NCBI RefSeq assembly: GCF_022748595.1
Contig: NZ_JALDSX010000011.1
Span: 34,817 to 98,816 of the forward strand
Length of the DNA: 64,000 nt
Direction of reading: 5' to 3'
From: Brevibacterium sp. ZH18
GTDB taxonomy: Bacteria > Actinomycetota > Actinomycetes > Actinomycetales > Brevibacteriaceae
Each line of letters opens with the position of its first letter. The first letter of the stretch is position 1. The position numbers and the translations under genes are program-made. Below the pieces are notes generated by a model that did no database searches, had not been told where the DNA came from, and worked only from the letters and a program-made list of their open reading frames with translations. This document shows positions 1 through 8,240 of the stretch, in pieces.

Positions 1-493
1 TTGCCGACTGCAGGCGGTCAAGGCGGAAGTTCGAGGCACCGAGGTAGCTGACCTTTCCGGAGCGGACCAGGGCGTCGAAGGTTTCGGCCACGGCGACCTG
101 GTCGACGTCTTCATCATCGGCATGGGCGTAGTAGACGTCGATGCGATCCGTACCGAGTCGACGCAGCGAGGCGTCGACGCACTCGCGGATGTTGGCCGGA
201 TCGAGGCCTTTGTGCTTCGGATGCATTCCGCCCTTGGTGGCGATGATCATCTCGTCGCGGTTGCCGCGCGCCTTCATCCATTCGCCGATGATCGTCTCCG
301 ACTCACCGCCGACATTTCCGTCGACCCAGACGGAATAGGCGTCTGCAGTGTCGATGAAGTTTCCGCCGGCTGCAGCGTAGGCATCGAGGACAGCGAAGCT
401 CTGGTCGCGGTCGGCGCCCCAGCCGAAGGGATTGCCTCCCAGCTGCAGCGGATGGACCATCAGATTCGTGTCTGCCAATTGCACTCGTGTCAT
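1..493 (-). CDS. Aldo/keto reductase (partial, C-terminus beyond the window)
   Basis: The open frame starts with ATG at 493 and runs off the left edge, so only about 164 N-terminal residues are seen. It reads as an NAD(P)H-dependent aldo/keto reductase TIM barrel: FIDTADAY carries the family's catalytic Asp48 and Tyr53, IATKGG gives Lys87, and VYYAHADD gives His124, completing the usual D-Y-K-H set. The substrate cannot be told; the sequence resembles general AKR/oxidoreductase members more than potassium-channel beta subunits. It diverges from the heme oxygenase gene. No Shine-Dalgarno is visible, but a TAAGCT box lies 6 nt before the ATG, suggesting a leaderless transcript. Confidence 0.85.
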   Translation of the reverse strand, partial: MTRVQLADTNLMVHPLQLGGNPFGWGADRDQSFAVLDAYAAAGGNFIDTADAYSVWVDGNVGGESETIIGEWMKARGNRDEMIIATKGGMHPKHKGLDPANIRECVDASLRRLGTDRIDVYYAHADDEDVDQVAVAETFDALVRSGKVSYLGASNFRLDRLQSA

Positions 494-499
494 AGCCCC

Positions 500-505
500 A
501 GCTTA
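500..505 (-). promoter_or_regulatory. Putative -10 box (TAAGCT), leaderless aldo/keto reductase
   Basis: TAAGCT ends 6 nt before the ATG at 493 with no Shine-Dalgarno between, so transcription would begin at or next to the start codon. Part of a set of similar sites in this window. Confidence 0.45.
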
Positions 506-542
506 CCCGCTGGTAGAGCTGGCCGGAGGGTTCGGGGATTCA

Positions 543-561
543 TTAGGACAGGCTAGACTCA
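543..561. promoter_or_regulatory. DtxR/IdeR-like iron box before heme oxygenase
   Basis: The 19-mer TTAGGACAGGCTAGACTCA matches about 14 of 19 positions of the remembered DtxR/IdeR consensus (TTAGGTTAGSCTAACCTAA). It overlaps a plausible -10 hexamer TAGACT at 554-559 for the heme oxygenase gene. Repression by an iron-loaded DtxR-family protein would fit, as corynebacterial hmuO is known to be DtxR-regulated. The match is imperfect on the right half-site. Confidence 0.55.
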
Positions 562-628
562 GTGATCAACGAGGGCTGTAGTGCACCGTGTGACTCGTCC
601 GGATCAACGCTGACTCAGAGGAATACTC

Positions 629-1267
629 ATGACTGAACCATTCTCCACTCGGCTCAAGGCCAGCACCGCCACCATCCACGACGAAGTCGAACACACGACG
701 TTCATGATCGACCTCATGGAGGGCCGCCTCGATGCAGCTGCCTATTCGCTTCTGATCAGGCAGTACGAGGTCGTCTACGCAGCCCTGGAGAAGAAGTCAC
801 GCGACTTCGCTGAGGATCCCGTCTTCGCACCGTTCCACGACGAATCACTGTCCCGTCATGATCGGATCCGCAATGATCTGCGTGAGCTCGGCGGAACCGA
901 GCTGCCGGCCACCCGCAGCGCCGAAGCCTATGCGGCACACCTCGACGCTCTCGAGACTCCTGAACAGATCATCGCCCACCACTACACTCGCTACCTCGGC
1001 GATCTGTCAGGCGGGCAGGCAATCGGCGCTCTCATGGGCAGGCACTACGGACTTCCCTCCAGCGCACTGACGATCTGGGACTTCACCGACTTGGGCAAAA
1101 CGAAGCCGTACAAGGATGCCTACCGCCTGCGGCTCAATGAGATCGCAAGCACCGGCGGTGATGAGCAGGTCGTCATCGACGAGACGATGACCGCGTTCAC
1201 GCTCAACGGCGAACTTCTCGCCGAGCTGACAGCGATGACTCAGCACCCGGCAGTCCCTGTCGCGTAG
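629..1267 (+). CDS. hmuO: Heme oxygenase (biliverdin-producing, HmuO type)
   Basis: Opens the heme ring to biliverdin, CO and free iron in the cytoplasm, letting the cell use heme as an iron source. The 212 residues match the all-helical HO-1/HmuO family in length and layout: the proximal heme ligand is His17 in TIHDEVEH, and the distal helix motif YLGDLSGGQAIG lies at about 122-133. Resemblance to Corynebacterium diphtheriae HmuO is clear along the whole protein (for example AEHSTFM there, VEHTTFM here). ATG 629 is preceded by AGAGGAA. The gene stands alone without visible heme transporter genes. A DtxR-like box lies about 70-85 bp upstream, so low iron probably induces it. Confidence 0.93.
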   Translation: MTEPFSTRLKASTATIHDEVEHTTFMIDLMEGRLDAAAYSLLIRQYEVVYAALEKKSRDFAEDPVFAPFHDESLSRHDRIRNDLRELGGTELPATRSAEAYAAHLDALETPEQIIAHHYTRYLGDLSGGQAIGALMGRHYGLPSSALTIWDFTDLGKTKPYKDAYRLRLNEIASTGGDEQVVIDETMTAFTLNGELLAELTAMTQHPAVPVA

Positions 1268-1349
1268 TTGCGGCACGAAGCACCCGGAGCCTCAACCACC
1301 ACGGAAGTGCTGTTGACAGCAGCATCATCTCCGCTGTTGGATTTGGCAC

Positions 1350-1967
1350 ATGGACAGTCGCACATGGTTCGACTCATCAGCACAGTGGCTGAGGACTCTC
1401 CTCCCCGCTGTCAACGGCCGATTGGACGTTCCAGCTCTTGGGGAATGGGATGTACGCGCACTTCTCGGACACACATGTCGTGCCTTCATCACTGTGGAGC
1501 GCTATCTCAGCGCTGGCGCCGACGCGCCGCCGAACACACAACCGGATCTCGACTCGGCCGAGGACTATTTTCGTGCCGCTGCGGCTTCGCTGTCCGACCC
1601 TCAGCGGGTCACGCAACGAGGGAATGACGCCGGCCGAGACCTCGGGGACGATCCCGCTGCGAGTGCCGAGGCGATGATCCTACGAGTCTGCAGTCTGGTC
1701 GCTCGGACACCGGACCATGCCATTGTCATGACACCTGTCGGTGCCATGCAGCTCGACGCCTATCTGCCGACACGTGCGTTCGAACTGACTGTGCATGGAA
1801 TCGACCTCGCTGTGGTCACGAAGCAGCAGGTACCCGAGCACCTTCATCAGAACATCAGCTCTGCCATTGCACTCAGCTCGCTGATTGCCACACCAGAGCA
1901 GTCATTGCGGCTGCTGCGGACGATCACGGGCCGGGAGGAACTGCCTCCAGACTTCACCATCATCTGA
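1350..1967 (+). CDS. Maleylpyruvate isomerase family mycothiol-dependent enzyme
   Basis: The 205 residues start with the MDMPI N-terminal (DinB-like) four-helix fold. The segment WLRTLLPAVNG followed by LGEWDVRALLGHTCRA is the typical family entry, with the metal-binding His in LLGHT. A later segment, PTRAFELTVHGIDLA, holds the second expected histidine. Family members use mycothiol as a thiol cofactor for isomerase or transferase reactions, and this supports an actinobacterial host; the substrate here is unknown. The start at ATG 1350 keeps the family N-terminus but has no good Shine-Dalgarno. It lies 82 bp after the heme oxygenase gene and may be cotranscribed. Confidence 0.75.
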   Translation: MDSRTWFDSSAQWLRTLLPAVNGRLDVPALGEWDVRALLGHTCRAFITVERYLSAGADAPPNTQPDLDSAEDYFRAAAASLSDPQRVTQRGNDAGRDLGDDPAASAEAMILRVCSLVARTPDHAIVMTPVGAMQLDAYLPTRAFELTVHGIDLAVVTKQQVPEHLHQNISSAIALSSLIATPEQSLRLLRTITGREELPPDFTII

Positions 1968-2083
1968 GGCCCGACCGATCCATTTGCGCCTAGTCCGCGG
2001 TGTCGCGGATGAGGGAGTCCGAATCCCGCGCCGGAATCACTGCAGCCTCCGTTCCTGATCCGCACAGGCAGGATTGTGTGCGA

Positions 2084-2089
2084 CAGAAT
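2084..2089 (+). promoter_or_regulatory. Putative -10-like box (CAGAAT) before a 41-residue ORF
   Basis: CAGAAT lies 6 nt upstream of ATG 2096, the spacing seen at other apparent leaderless starts here. The hexamer lacks the first T of TANNNT, so this is weak. Confidence 0.25.
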
Positions 2090-2095
2090 AGGCCT

Positions 2096-2221
2096 ATGTC
2101 CGATGATGAGAAATTGTTCCAGATGCCCTTCAACCCTCAGCCACGCGAATTCGCCGGCCACCCGATGCCCGCACCGCTGCTCGACCTGATGAAGAAGATC
2201 GCAGATACAGGGCATGCCTGA
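2096..2221 (+). CDS. Small hypothetical protein, 41 residues
   Basis: A short frame reading MSDDEKLFQMPFNPQ... and ending ...LMKKIADTGHA, rich in Pro and charged residues, without membrane segment or recognised domain. A longer in-frame start at 2000 adds a low-quality extension, so I prefer ATG 2096. There is no Shine-Dalgarno; a -10-like CAGAAT 6 nt upstream would allow leaderless expression. It converges on rimI, ending 29 bp from it. Short actinobacterial proteins of this sort exist, but I do not recognise this one and it may be spurious. Confidence 0.4.
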   Translation: MSDDEKLFQMPFNPQPREFAGHPMPAPLLDLMKKIADTGHA

Positions 2222-2250
2222 ATCGCGAACTCCACACCTCGATGAGCACG

Positions 2251-2799
2251 CTACTCCGGCGGCAAGCGGTGCTGCATGAGGATCGCGTCAGCTCCCGGGT
2301 AGTAGTCCGAACGCCGGCCCCACTCCTCGAACCCGAATGATCGGTACAGGGCCAAGGCCGATTCATTGCGCTCGTCGACTTCAAGATGGACGACATGGGC
2401 ACCTCTCGAACGAGCCCAGTCGATCCCAGCGCTCAGAAGGGATCGTCCGATGCCCTGGCCGCGAGCCGCCTCGGTGGTAGCGATCGTCATCACATCGGCT
2501 TCACTGCCACTGGCAGACATGACGATCCACCCGGCCAACTCCCCCACCGAATCCGAAGGTCGCTGCCCCACCGAATCAGAAGGTCGCTGCCCTCCCACAG
2601 CAGCAGAGCTGTCCCCCGCCGAGGCGGTTCTGGCCTGGAACATGGCCGTTCCCGACTGCGCCATGACCGCCCAGTAGTAGCTCACGGTCCACGCGGTAGG
2701 GCCGAAGATCCGGGCATCGTTGTCAGCGATCTCCGCCAGGTCCCACCAGTGGAGATCGCCGATGGTCGTGTCGCTGCGCACCGCCGGTCCGGTCATCAT
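2251..2799 (-). CDS. rimI: Ribosomal protein S18-alanine N-acetyltransferase RimI (GNAT)
   Basis: GNAT-fold acetyltransferase; the family acetylates the N-terminal Ala of ribosomal protein S18. At 182 residues it is about 30 longer than usual. The start (WWDLAEIADNDARIFGPTAWT) and the acetyl-CoA loop TEAARGQGIGRSLL followed by LEVDERNESALALYRSFGF are typical RimI. The extra length is a loop in the middle containing GQRPSDSV twice, encoded by a 24-bp direct repeat at 2544-2591. It is 4 bp downstream of tsaB in the conserved alr-tsaE-tsaB-rimI run. tsaD, which commonly follows rimI in actinobacteria, is not the next gene. Confidence 0.88.
   Translation of the reverse strand: MMTGPAVRSDTTIGDLHWWDLAEIADNDARIFGPTAWTVSYYWAVMAQSGTAMFQARTASAGDSSAAVGGQRPSDSVGQRPSDSVGELAGWIVMSASGSEADVMTIATTEAARGQGIGRSLLSAGIDWARSRGAHVVHLEVDERNESALALYRSFGFEEWGRRSDYYPGADAILMQHRLPPE
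2544..2591. repeat. 24-bp tandem repeat (2 copies) inside rimI
   Basis: Two adjacent 24-bp copies differing at one base encode an eight-residue repeat in a RimI loop. The unit length preserves the frame. Confidence 0.9.
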
Positions 2800-2803
2800 C
2801 GGC

Positions 2804-3487
2804 TCACTTCAACGTGCTCGCGCGCACCGGTGTCGCCTTGGCATCGGGATCGCGCAGATACTCCGGGACCGGTTCGGCCAGCTCACGGCCGGCAACGATC
2901 TCTCTGGATGCGGCGAACGCCAGGTATTCGGCGCGCGGATCGACGATCGTGGGGAAGCTGGACTTTCCGAGGACGTCGGGATAGAGGACGAACCCGCGGC
3001 CGAGGCGGCCAGCGATTTCCGTCTGGCCAGCAGCGGCGAGGACGGTGTCGACTTCGGCAGGCTTCGCGACGAACGGGCCGGCGGCCAGCGACGCATCCGA
3101 GGCCTCGTAGACGCTGAAATACACTTCTCTGCGCCGCGCATCAGCGGCGATGAGCACTGGTCCCACAGTCTGGGTGTTGGTTCGCTGCAGTTCTTCGGCG
3201 AGCGCTGCTTGGGACAGGAGTCCCTTGACTGGGATGCCTCGCGCCTGGCCGACCGCAATTCCGGCGGCGATGCCGACCCGCAGACCGGTGAAGGGTCCCG
3301 GACCGATCCCGGTCACGACGAGTTCAGGCTCCACCGGATCGGCCAGCACGCGCGCCAGGGCGGGTCCGATGAATTCGACGTGTCTGCGCTGGTCATCGGC
3401 ATGCTCGGCGGCAAGTACGGTGTCCGACTCCGTGTCGACGAGAGCGACAGACGCTGACTGCGACGTATCGATGCTGAGAATGATCAT
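2804..3487 (-). CDS. tsaB: tRNA t6A synthesis protein TsaB
   Basis: TsaB is an inactive ASKHA-fold partner of TsaD in the threonylcarbamoyl transferase complex that makes t6A37 on ANN-decoding tRNAs. The start MIILSIDTSQSASVALVD is the family N-terminus, and VVTGIGPGPFTGLRVGI followed by GQARGIPV is the diagnostic conserved block. I take ATG 3487, giving 227 residues, because it overlaps the tsaE stop in an ATGA junction (3484-3487) and matches the family start; a longer frame upstream is a poorly conserved extension. Translation is probably coupled to tsaE. Confidence 0.93.
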   Translation of the reverse strand: MIILSIDTSQSASVALVDTESDTVLAAEHADDQRRHVEFIGPALARVLADPVEPELVVTGIGPGPFTGLRVGIAAGIAVGQARGIPVKGLLSQAALAEELQRTNTQTVGPVLIAADARRREVYFSVYEASDASLAAGPFVAKPAEVDTVLAAAGQTEIAGRLGRGFVLYPDVLGKSSFPTIVDPRAEYLAFAASREIVAGRELAEPVPEYLRDPDAKATPVRASTLK

Positions 3488-4059
3488 GCTGTGTCCTCTT
3501 CGTCTGCGGTGACTGTCACGATAGCGCGAATTGATGCATCCAGCCGCTGCCAGCGTTCGTCCCAAGTGTCGCCGTGACCATGCAGGTCGACGATGCGATG
3601 CTCGTCTGGTTCGGACTCGTCGTCGCCGGCGGTGACGTCCGTGTCGTCTTCGCCGCCGGCGCCGATCTCATCCTCGAACACCGGCGTGATCGTCAGACTC
3701 AGGTAGTCGGCACTGAGCTGCTCGGCGAGTCCTTCGCCCCATTCGACAACCGTGATCGACTCGTCGAGTTCGGAGTCGAGATCGAGGTCCTCGAGTTCCT
3801 CGGCATCCGAGAGCCGGTACGCATCCACGTGCACAAGTGCTGGGCCCTCACCCAGTGAGGGGTGCTCGCGCGCAATGACGAACGTCGGCGACGTGATCCG
3901 CCCGGCGACATCGAGGGCCCGCCCCAGGGACTGGGTGAACGTCGTCTTGCCCGCACCGAGATTGCCACTGAGGATGAGGAGATCGCCGGCCCGCAGATTC
4001 TCTGCGAGCACCTCGGCGAAGGTCCTCATCTGCGCCAACGATGAGATCTGAACTCTCAT
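3484..4059 (-). CDS. tsaE: tRNA t6A synthesis ATPase TsaE
   Basis: TsaE is the small P-loop ATPase that resets the TsaB-TsaD complex in t6A formation. The Walker A is SGNLGAGKTT, preceded by a LRAGDLLILSGNLGAGK strand; SPTFVIAREH and HVDAYRLSDAEELEDLDLD are family motifs. From ATG 4059 it has 191 residues, longer than the usual ~150 because of an acidic insert near residue 125-150 (EDEIGAGGEDD...) and a C-terminal tail. The start overlaps the alr stop by one base (TGATG) and its own stop overlaps tsaB, so the three are translationally coupled. Confidence 0.92.
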   Translation of the reverse strand: MRVQISSLAQMRTFAEVLAENLRAGDLLILSGNLGAGKTTFTQSLGRALDVAGRITSPTFVIAREHPSLGEGPALVHVDAYRLSDAEELEDLDLDSELDESITVVEWGEGLAEQLSADYLSLTITPVFEDEIGAGGEDDTDVTAGDDESEPDEHRIVDLHGHGDTWDERWQRLDASIRAIVTVTADEEDTA

Positions 4060-5222
4060 CAGACTTCCCGACGATCCACACGCGCGCTGAGACGGGCGAC
4101 GATCTCGTAGTTGATCGTGTCCGCCCATGCACCCCATTCGGCGGCGCTGGGACCGCCCGGCCCGAAGATCACGGCTTCATCGCCGATGGCCACTTCGTCG
4201 TCACCGACGTCGATGATCATCTGGTCCATCGCAATCCGACCCACAACGGGATACCGCTTGCCACGGACGCTGACCTCTGCCCGGTTCGACGCCGACCGAG
4301 GGATCCCGTCCCCGTACCCACCGGGGATGAGAGCGAAACGCGTGTCCGCCTCGGCGGTGAATGTCAGCCCGTAGGAGGCACCGTGCCCGCGAGGGATGTC
4401 CTTGACGTTGATGACGTGGGAGACCAAACGCATTACGGGTGTCAGCCCCATGTCTGTGGGCCCGCGATCCTCGAACGGGGAGAGCCCGTAGAGTGCCAGG
4501 CCGACCCGCGCTGAGTTCCCTGGGAACGGAGACAGCGAGAGCGCACCGGGCGAATTCGCAATGTGGACCTCAAGACGGTCCGATTCGCCGAGGCGGCCCT
4601 GCGTTGCGTCGAGAAGCGCCGTCAGATCCCGGTGGGCTGAGGTGAAGGCCTGAATCTGCTCGCCGGTCTCAGGACGTGCGGGTTCATCGGCGACGGCGAA
4701 ATGGCTCATGATGCCCACAACTTCGAGCCGGGGCTCGGGCTCGTCGGCAACGGTCTGCAGACGTTTGAGCGCCAGGGCGAAGTCGACAGGGGCCAACCCA
4801 TTGCGGCCGAGTCCGCTGTCGATTTTGAGGTGGATGCGAGCAGCGGTGTGCGTGGCCTCGGCTGCGGCGCGGAGCCGGTCGAGACTGTCGACTGTCGAGA
4901 CGCCCAGTTCGATCCCGGCCGCGACGGCCGCATCCAGGTCTGTCGTCGAACTGTAGAGCCAGGCGGTGATGGTGACCTCGTCGCCGAGGATCTCCCGCAG
5001 CTGCAGGGCTTCGCTGATGGTCGCGACGCAGAAGTCGCGCTGACCAGCGGCGAAGAGCGCTGTGGCGACGATGTCGACGCCATGACCGTAGGCGTTGGCC
5101 TTGACGACGCATTTGAGTCGGGCCGGCGCGAGTCGCTCGGCGAGGACCGCCGCGTTGGCCTGCAGCGCGGCCACGTCGATCTCTGCCCGGACCAGTGCCT
5201 CTGAAGTGTCGATTGATGTCAC
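4059..5222 (-). CDS. alr: Alanine racemase
   Basis: PLP-dependent racemase making D-alanine for peptidoglycan. The PLP lysine is in VVKANAYGHG near residue 40, the opposite-face catalytic Tyr is in ASYGLTF, and GGYGDGIPR is the C-terminal domain signature. GTG 5222 gives 387 residues, normal for Alr, and directly precedes the family start EALVRAEIDVAAL; longer in-frame starts up to 5342 would overlap nnr. No Shine-Dalgarno is seen, but TATTCT sits 6 nt upstream, so alr may have its own leaderless promoter although it lies only 43 bp after nnr. Confidence 0.93.
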   Translation of the reverse strand: MTSIDTSEALVRAEIDVAALQANAAVLAERLAPARLKCVVKANAYGHGVDIVATALFAAGQRDFCVATISEALQLREILGDEVTITAWLYSSTTDLDAAVAAGIELGVSTVDSLDRLRAAAEATHTAARIHLKIDSGLGRNGLAPVDFALALKRLQTVADEPEPRLEVVGIMSHFAVADEPARPETGEQIQAFTSAHRDLTALLDATQGRLGESDRLEVHIANSPGALSLSPFPGNSARVGLALYGLSPFEDRGPTDMGLTPVMRLVSHVINVKDIPRGHGASYGLTFTAEADTRFALIPGGYGDGIPRSASNRAEVSVRGKRYPVVGRIAMDQMIIDVGDDEVAIGDEAVIFGPGGPSAAEWGAWADTINYEIVARLSARVDRREV

Positions 5223-5228
5223 TGGATA

Positions 5229-5234
5229 AGAATA
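5229..5234 (-). promoter_or_regulatory. Putative -10 box (TATTCT), leaderless alr
   Basis: TATTCT ends 6 nt before the GTG start at 5222, in the short nnr-alr spacer. It would give alr an internal promoter within the leftward gene run. Confidence 0.4.
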
Positions 5235-5265
5235 CCGTCCGCCATGCCCAGGCGTTCGCCTGCGG

Positions 5266-6831
5266 TCATCCTCCACCCAGCGAGCGACTGTGGATGAGGT
5301 CGCCCGCAACCTCGACGACGGCGTCGACGAGTGTGCCCGCATTCACCGCGCGGTATCCGGCCGCATTATGGATGAGCACGGCGAGGCCGACGATGTGCGC
5401 CCAGTCCCGATCCGGCAGCGGAGCCTCAGGCGAGGTCTGCTGACTCTCCGCCGATGCCTGTTGCCGGGTGGCGTGGAAGACGGCGAGCATGGCGCCGATG
5501 ATGCCTGCCAGGACGTCACCGGAACCGGCCGTGGCCAGGCTCGCGGGTCCCGCTTCGGGCAGGACGCAGAAACCGTCGGGGCAGGCGATGACCGTCTGGT
5601 GGCCTTTGAGCAGCACAATGCAGCCGCTGAGCTTCGCCGCCCGCTTGGCCCACCCGATCGGGTCCGCGGTGATCCTCGACGAGGTGATGATCTCGCCGAG
5701 GATGCGGCTGAGCAGGCGGGCCAGCTCCCCCGCGTGCGGGGTCAGGACCACAGGCCTCTTCGCCAGCCAGGTCCCTCTCACGGAGTCGGCGCGGCCGACC
5801 ATCTCGAGGGCTCCCGCATCGAGGACGACGGGAATGCTCGTATCGGTCAGCGCGTCGACGGCGTCCCGGAGGAATTCGTCCTCGGGGTCGCCTGGGCCCA
5901 TGACCAGGGCATTCATGCGTCCCGATGCCGTGACCACCTCGGCGTGAAGTCCGAGCACGAACTCCGCAACCAAGGGCGAACCCAGGTACCTGACCATTCC
6001 GATGCCGCAGTTGACCGCCGAGGTGGTCGTCAGGACTCCTGCACCCGGGTACTCCTCGGACCCGGCGAGGACGCCGACGACTCCGCGGGAGTACTTATAC
6101 CCCTGGGCGTCGGGGCGGGGGAATTCCGCGATGAGATCTTCGGAGTCGAGCACCTCGCCCGCCGCCGCCGACTGTGCCGGGTGGAGACCGATGTCGACGA
6201 CGTGGACCTCGCCGGTGAACCTGCTCACCCGCGGGTCGATGAGTTCGGCCTTCAGCCCGCCGAAGGTCACCGTGTGATCGGCGTGGAGCCGATCGTCGGC
6301 ACCGGTCTCGGCCGGAGACAGGTCAGATGGGACATCGACGGCGACGAGGATGCTGTCGTCCCTGGGGGTCCAGTCCTTGATGAGTGAGGCGATATGGGGC
6401 GGGAGTCCGCGCCTGCCACCGGTGCCGAGGATTCCGTCGAGGACGAGGTCGGCCCGGGTGAGTTCCCGCAGGATGTCCCCGCGGGTGTCACCCGCAGACC
6501 TGGCTGCGGGATACGCGATGACGTCGGCTCCGGCACGCTGCGCAGCGGCCAGCCCGTCGATGTGAGTGCCCTCGAACAGGGTGACGACGGTGATCTTGGC
6601 ACCCCTGCGGCTCAGCGCGGCAGCGGCGAAGAGTGCGTCGCCGGCATTGTTGCCCGGCCCCGCCAGCACGCACGCGCGAGCGCCCGCGACTTGGCCCCGA
6701 GCCGTTCGGATCTCGTCGGCGCAGAACCGTGCCAGTGCCTGCGCGGCGCGGGCCATGAGTGGGACGCCGGCATCGATCAGCGGACCTTCGGCCTCACGGA
6801 TGACCGTGCTGGGATAGGCGAATACCACCAT
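5266..6831 (-). CDS. nnr: Bifunctional NAD(P)H-hydrate epimerase / ADP-dependent dehydratase
   Basis: Repairs damaged NAD(P)H hydrates: the N-terminal half epimerises the R/S hydrate and the C-terminal half dehydrates it. Of 521 residues, the first ~210 are YjeF_N-like (MVVFAYPSTVIREAE start; AGPGNNAGDALFAAAAL nucleotide loop) and the rest is the ribokinase-like CARKD domain (VLTPHAGELARLL; ATAGSGDVLAGIIG). ATG 6831 has a strong AAGGAG 6-9 nt upstream. It ends 43 bp before alr and follows the M20 gene by 13 bp, so it sits inside the leftward operon. Confidence 0.93.
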   Translation of the reverse strand: MVVFAYPSTVIREAEGPLIDAGVPLMARAAQALARFCADEIRTARGQVAGARACVLAGPGNNAGDALFAAAALSRRGAKITVVTLFEGTHIDGLAAAQRAGADVIAYPAARSAGDTRGDILRELTRADLVLDGILGTGGRRGLPPHIASLIKDWTPRDDSILVAVDVPSDLSPAETGADDRLHADHTVTFGGLKAELIDPRVSRFTGEVHVVDIGLHPAQSAAAGEVLDSEDLIAEFPRPDAQGYKYSRGVVGVLAGSEEYPGAGVLTTTSAVNCGIGMVRYLGSPLVAEFVLGLHAEVVTASGRMNALVMGPGDPEDEFLRDAVDALTDTSIPVVLDAGALEMVGRADSVRGTWLAKRPVVLTPHAGELARLLSRILGEIITSSRITADPIGWAKRAAKLSGCIVLLKGHQTVIACPDGFCVLPEAGPASLATAGSGDVLAGIIGAMLAVFHATRQQASAESQQTSPEAPLPDRDWAHIVGLAVLIHNAAGYRAVNAGTLVDAVVEVAGDLIHSRSLGGG

Positions 6832-6844
6832 CGACTTCTCCTTC

Positions 6845-8152
6845 TCACTCGTGCGAGAGCTGAGCGAGCTTCCGCCCAGCCAGATGGGCCAGGAACAGCG
6901 CGTGGTCGGCCAGTCCCTCATCACTGTGACGGGCCCGCGGCGAATGGTTGGCTTCGCGTTCCTCGACGGGCAGGTTCGGCAGGGCCACTCCGAAGTGTCC
7001 GTAGGCCCCCGGCACCTGTTCGAGCACGCGGGAGAAGTCCTCGGACCCGGGGATCGGGTTCGGTCGGACCACGGCACGATCGGCACCGAAGAGGTCGGCG
7101 AACGTGTCGAGGAAGAAGTCGGCTTCCTCATCGTTGTTGATCGTCGGCGGCAGAACTCGTTCGTAGTCGACGTCGGCTTCGAGGCCGTGGGCGGCGACGA
7201 GTTCGGTGACCAGCTGAGGCAGCTCAGCCTCGGCGCGGGCGGTGACCTCATCGGAGAACGTGCGCACGCTGACGACGAGTTCCGCGAAGTCGGGGATGAC
7301 GTTGGGGGCAGTGCCCCCGTTGAACTGGCCGACGGTGATGACGAGAGGGTCGAAGATGTCGAATCGCCTGGTCACGTATTCCTGGAGCTGCCCGACGAGC
7401 ATGGCCCCGACCTGGATGGGGTCGCGGCCCGTCGCCGGGCGGGAAGCGTGCGTGCCCTTGCCGCGGACCGTGATGGACATCTTCGAAAACGCTGCCATGT
7501 ACGAGCCCCGCCGGCAGTAGGCAACACCGAGGTCCTGGTCAGCGGAGACGTGGATGCCATAGGCAGCCTTGACCCGAGGACCGGCGGCGTCGAGGACACC
7601 TTCCTCGATCATCTTCCCGGCTCCGTCATAGCCTTCTTCGCCGGGCTGGAACATGAAGACCACGTCGCCGGGCAGGGAGTCCCGGTCACGGTGGAGGAGT
7701 TTGAGCGCACCGACGAGGCCGGTCGTGTGCAGGTCGTGACCGCACGCGTGCATCCGGCCGGTCGTGGCTGCGAAGTCGAATCCTGTCGCTTCCGACACCG
7801 GCAGGCCGTCCATGTCTCCGCGCAGCAGCACTGCGGGCACAACACCGGTCGAGTCGTTCTTCCGCTGGCCGCCGCGGAGGACGACGACGAGAGAGGAGAG
7901 TCCGTTGCCCTTCGTGACCTCGATATCAAGGCCTTCGATGGCCTCGAGGACCAGCTTCTGCGTGGCCGGCAGATCAAGCCCGGTTTCCACGTTCTCATGC
8001 AGGGCACGACGCAGAGTGACGAGGCCGGGCGCAATATCCGCGGCATCCTCGGTGCTGGGCAGGTGGACGTCGGATGTCGCAGCGGCGTCAGTGACGGTGG
8101 TATCGGTGGTATCGGTGGTATCGGTGGTGACGGTGTCGGTATCGGAGCTCAT
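6845..8152 (-). CDS. M20-family amidohydrolase (metallopeptidase)
   Basis: A 435-residue member of the M20D family (IAA-amino-acid hydrolase/hippurate hydrolase/carboxypeptidase type), which removes acyl groups from amino acids or cleaves small peptides with two metal ions. Visible metal and catalytic motifs are MHACGHDLH, QPGEEGYDGA, the HVSADQDLG region, HASRPATGRDP in the dimerisation domain, and PGSEDFSRVL near the C-terminus. The first ~40 residues are a Thr/Asp repeat (TDTTDTT) encoded by 9-bp repeats and unlikely to be part of the fold. TAGACT lies 6 nt before the ATG, suggesting a leaderless start of the nnr-alr-tsaEB-rimI transcript. Substrate is unknown. Confidence 0.85.
   Translation of the reverse strand: MSSDTDTVTTDTTDTTDTTVTDAAATSDVHLPSTEDAADIAPGLVTLRRALHENVETGLDLPATQKLVLEAIEGLDIEVTKGNGLSSLVVVLRGGQRKNDSTGVVPAVLLRGDMDGLPVSEATGFDFAATTGRMHACGHDLHTTGLVGALKLLHRDRDSLPGDVVFMFQPGEEGYDGAGKMIEEGVLDAAGPRVKAAYGIHVSADQDLGVAYCRRGSYMAAFSKMSITVRGKGTHASRPATGRDPIQVGAMLVGQLQEYVTRRFDIFDPLVITVGQFNGGTAPNVIPDFAELVVSVRTFSDEVTARAEAELPQLVTELVAAHGLEADVDYERVLPPTINNDEEADFFLDTFADLFGADRAVVRPNPIPGSEDFSRVLEQVPGAYGHFGVALPNLPVEEREANHSPRARHSDEGLADHALFLAHLAGRKLAQLSHE
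8101..8127. repeat. 9-bp tandem repeat (3 copies) in the M20 gene 5' end
   Basis: Three exact copies of TATCGGTGG, with degenerate flanks, encode the TDTTDTT tract near the N-terminus. Such a tract may vary in copy number between strains without changing frame. Confidence 0.9.
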
Positions 8153-8158
8153 GGTCCG

Positions 8159-8164
8159 AGTCTA
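8159..8164 (-). promoter_or_regulatory. Putative -10 box (TAGACT), leaderless M20 gene
   Basis: TAGACT ends 6 nt before the ATG at 8152, in the 88-bp spacer after acpS. No Shine-Dalgarno is present. Confidence 0.45.
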
Positions 8165-8240
8165 TTGCCGACCTCGCCGAGGTGAGGCCGAGGTCCGCAC
8201 AGCGGAACCTCATCGCGCGCCTGAAGTCGGAACCAGAACC

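Noticed and set aside
1268..1349. Terminator after heme oxygenase
   Set aside because: No stem of useful length was found, so cotranscription with the next gene remains possible.
5290..6387. Open frame opposite nnr
   Set aside because: The nnr protein on the other strand is a full two-domain family match.
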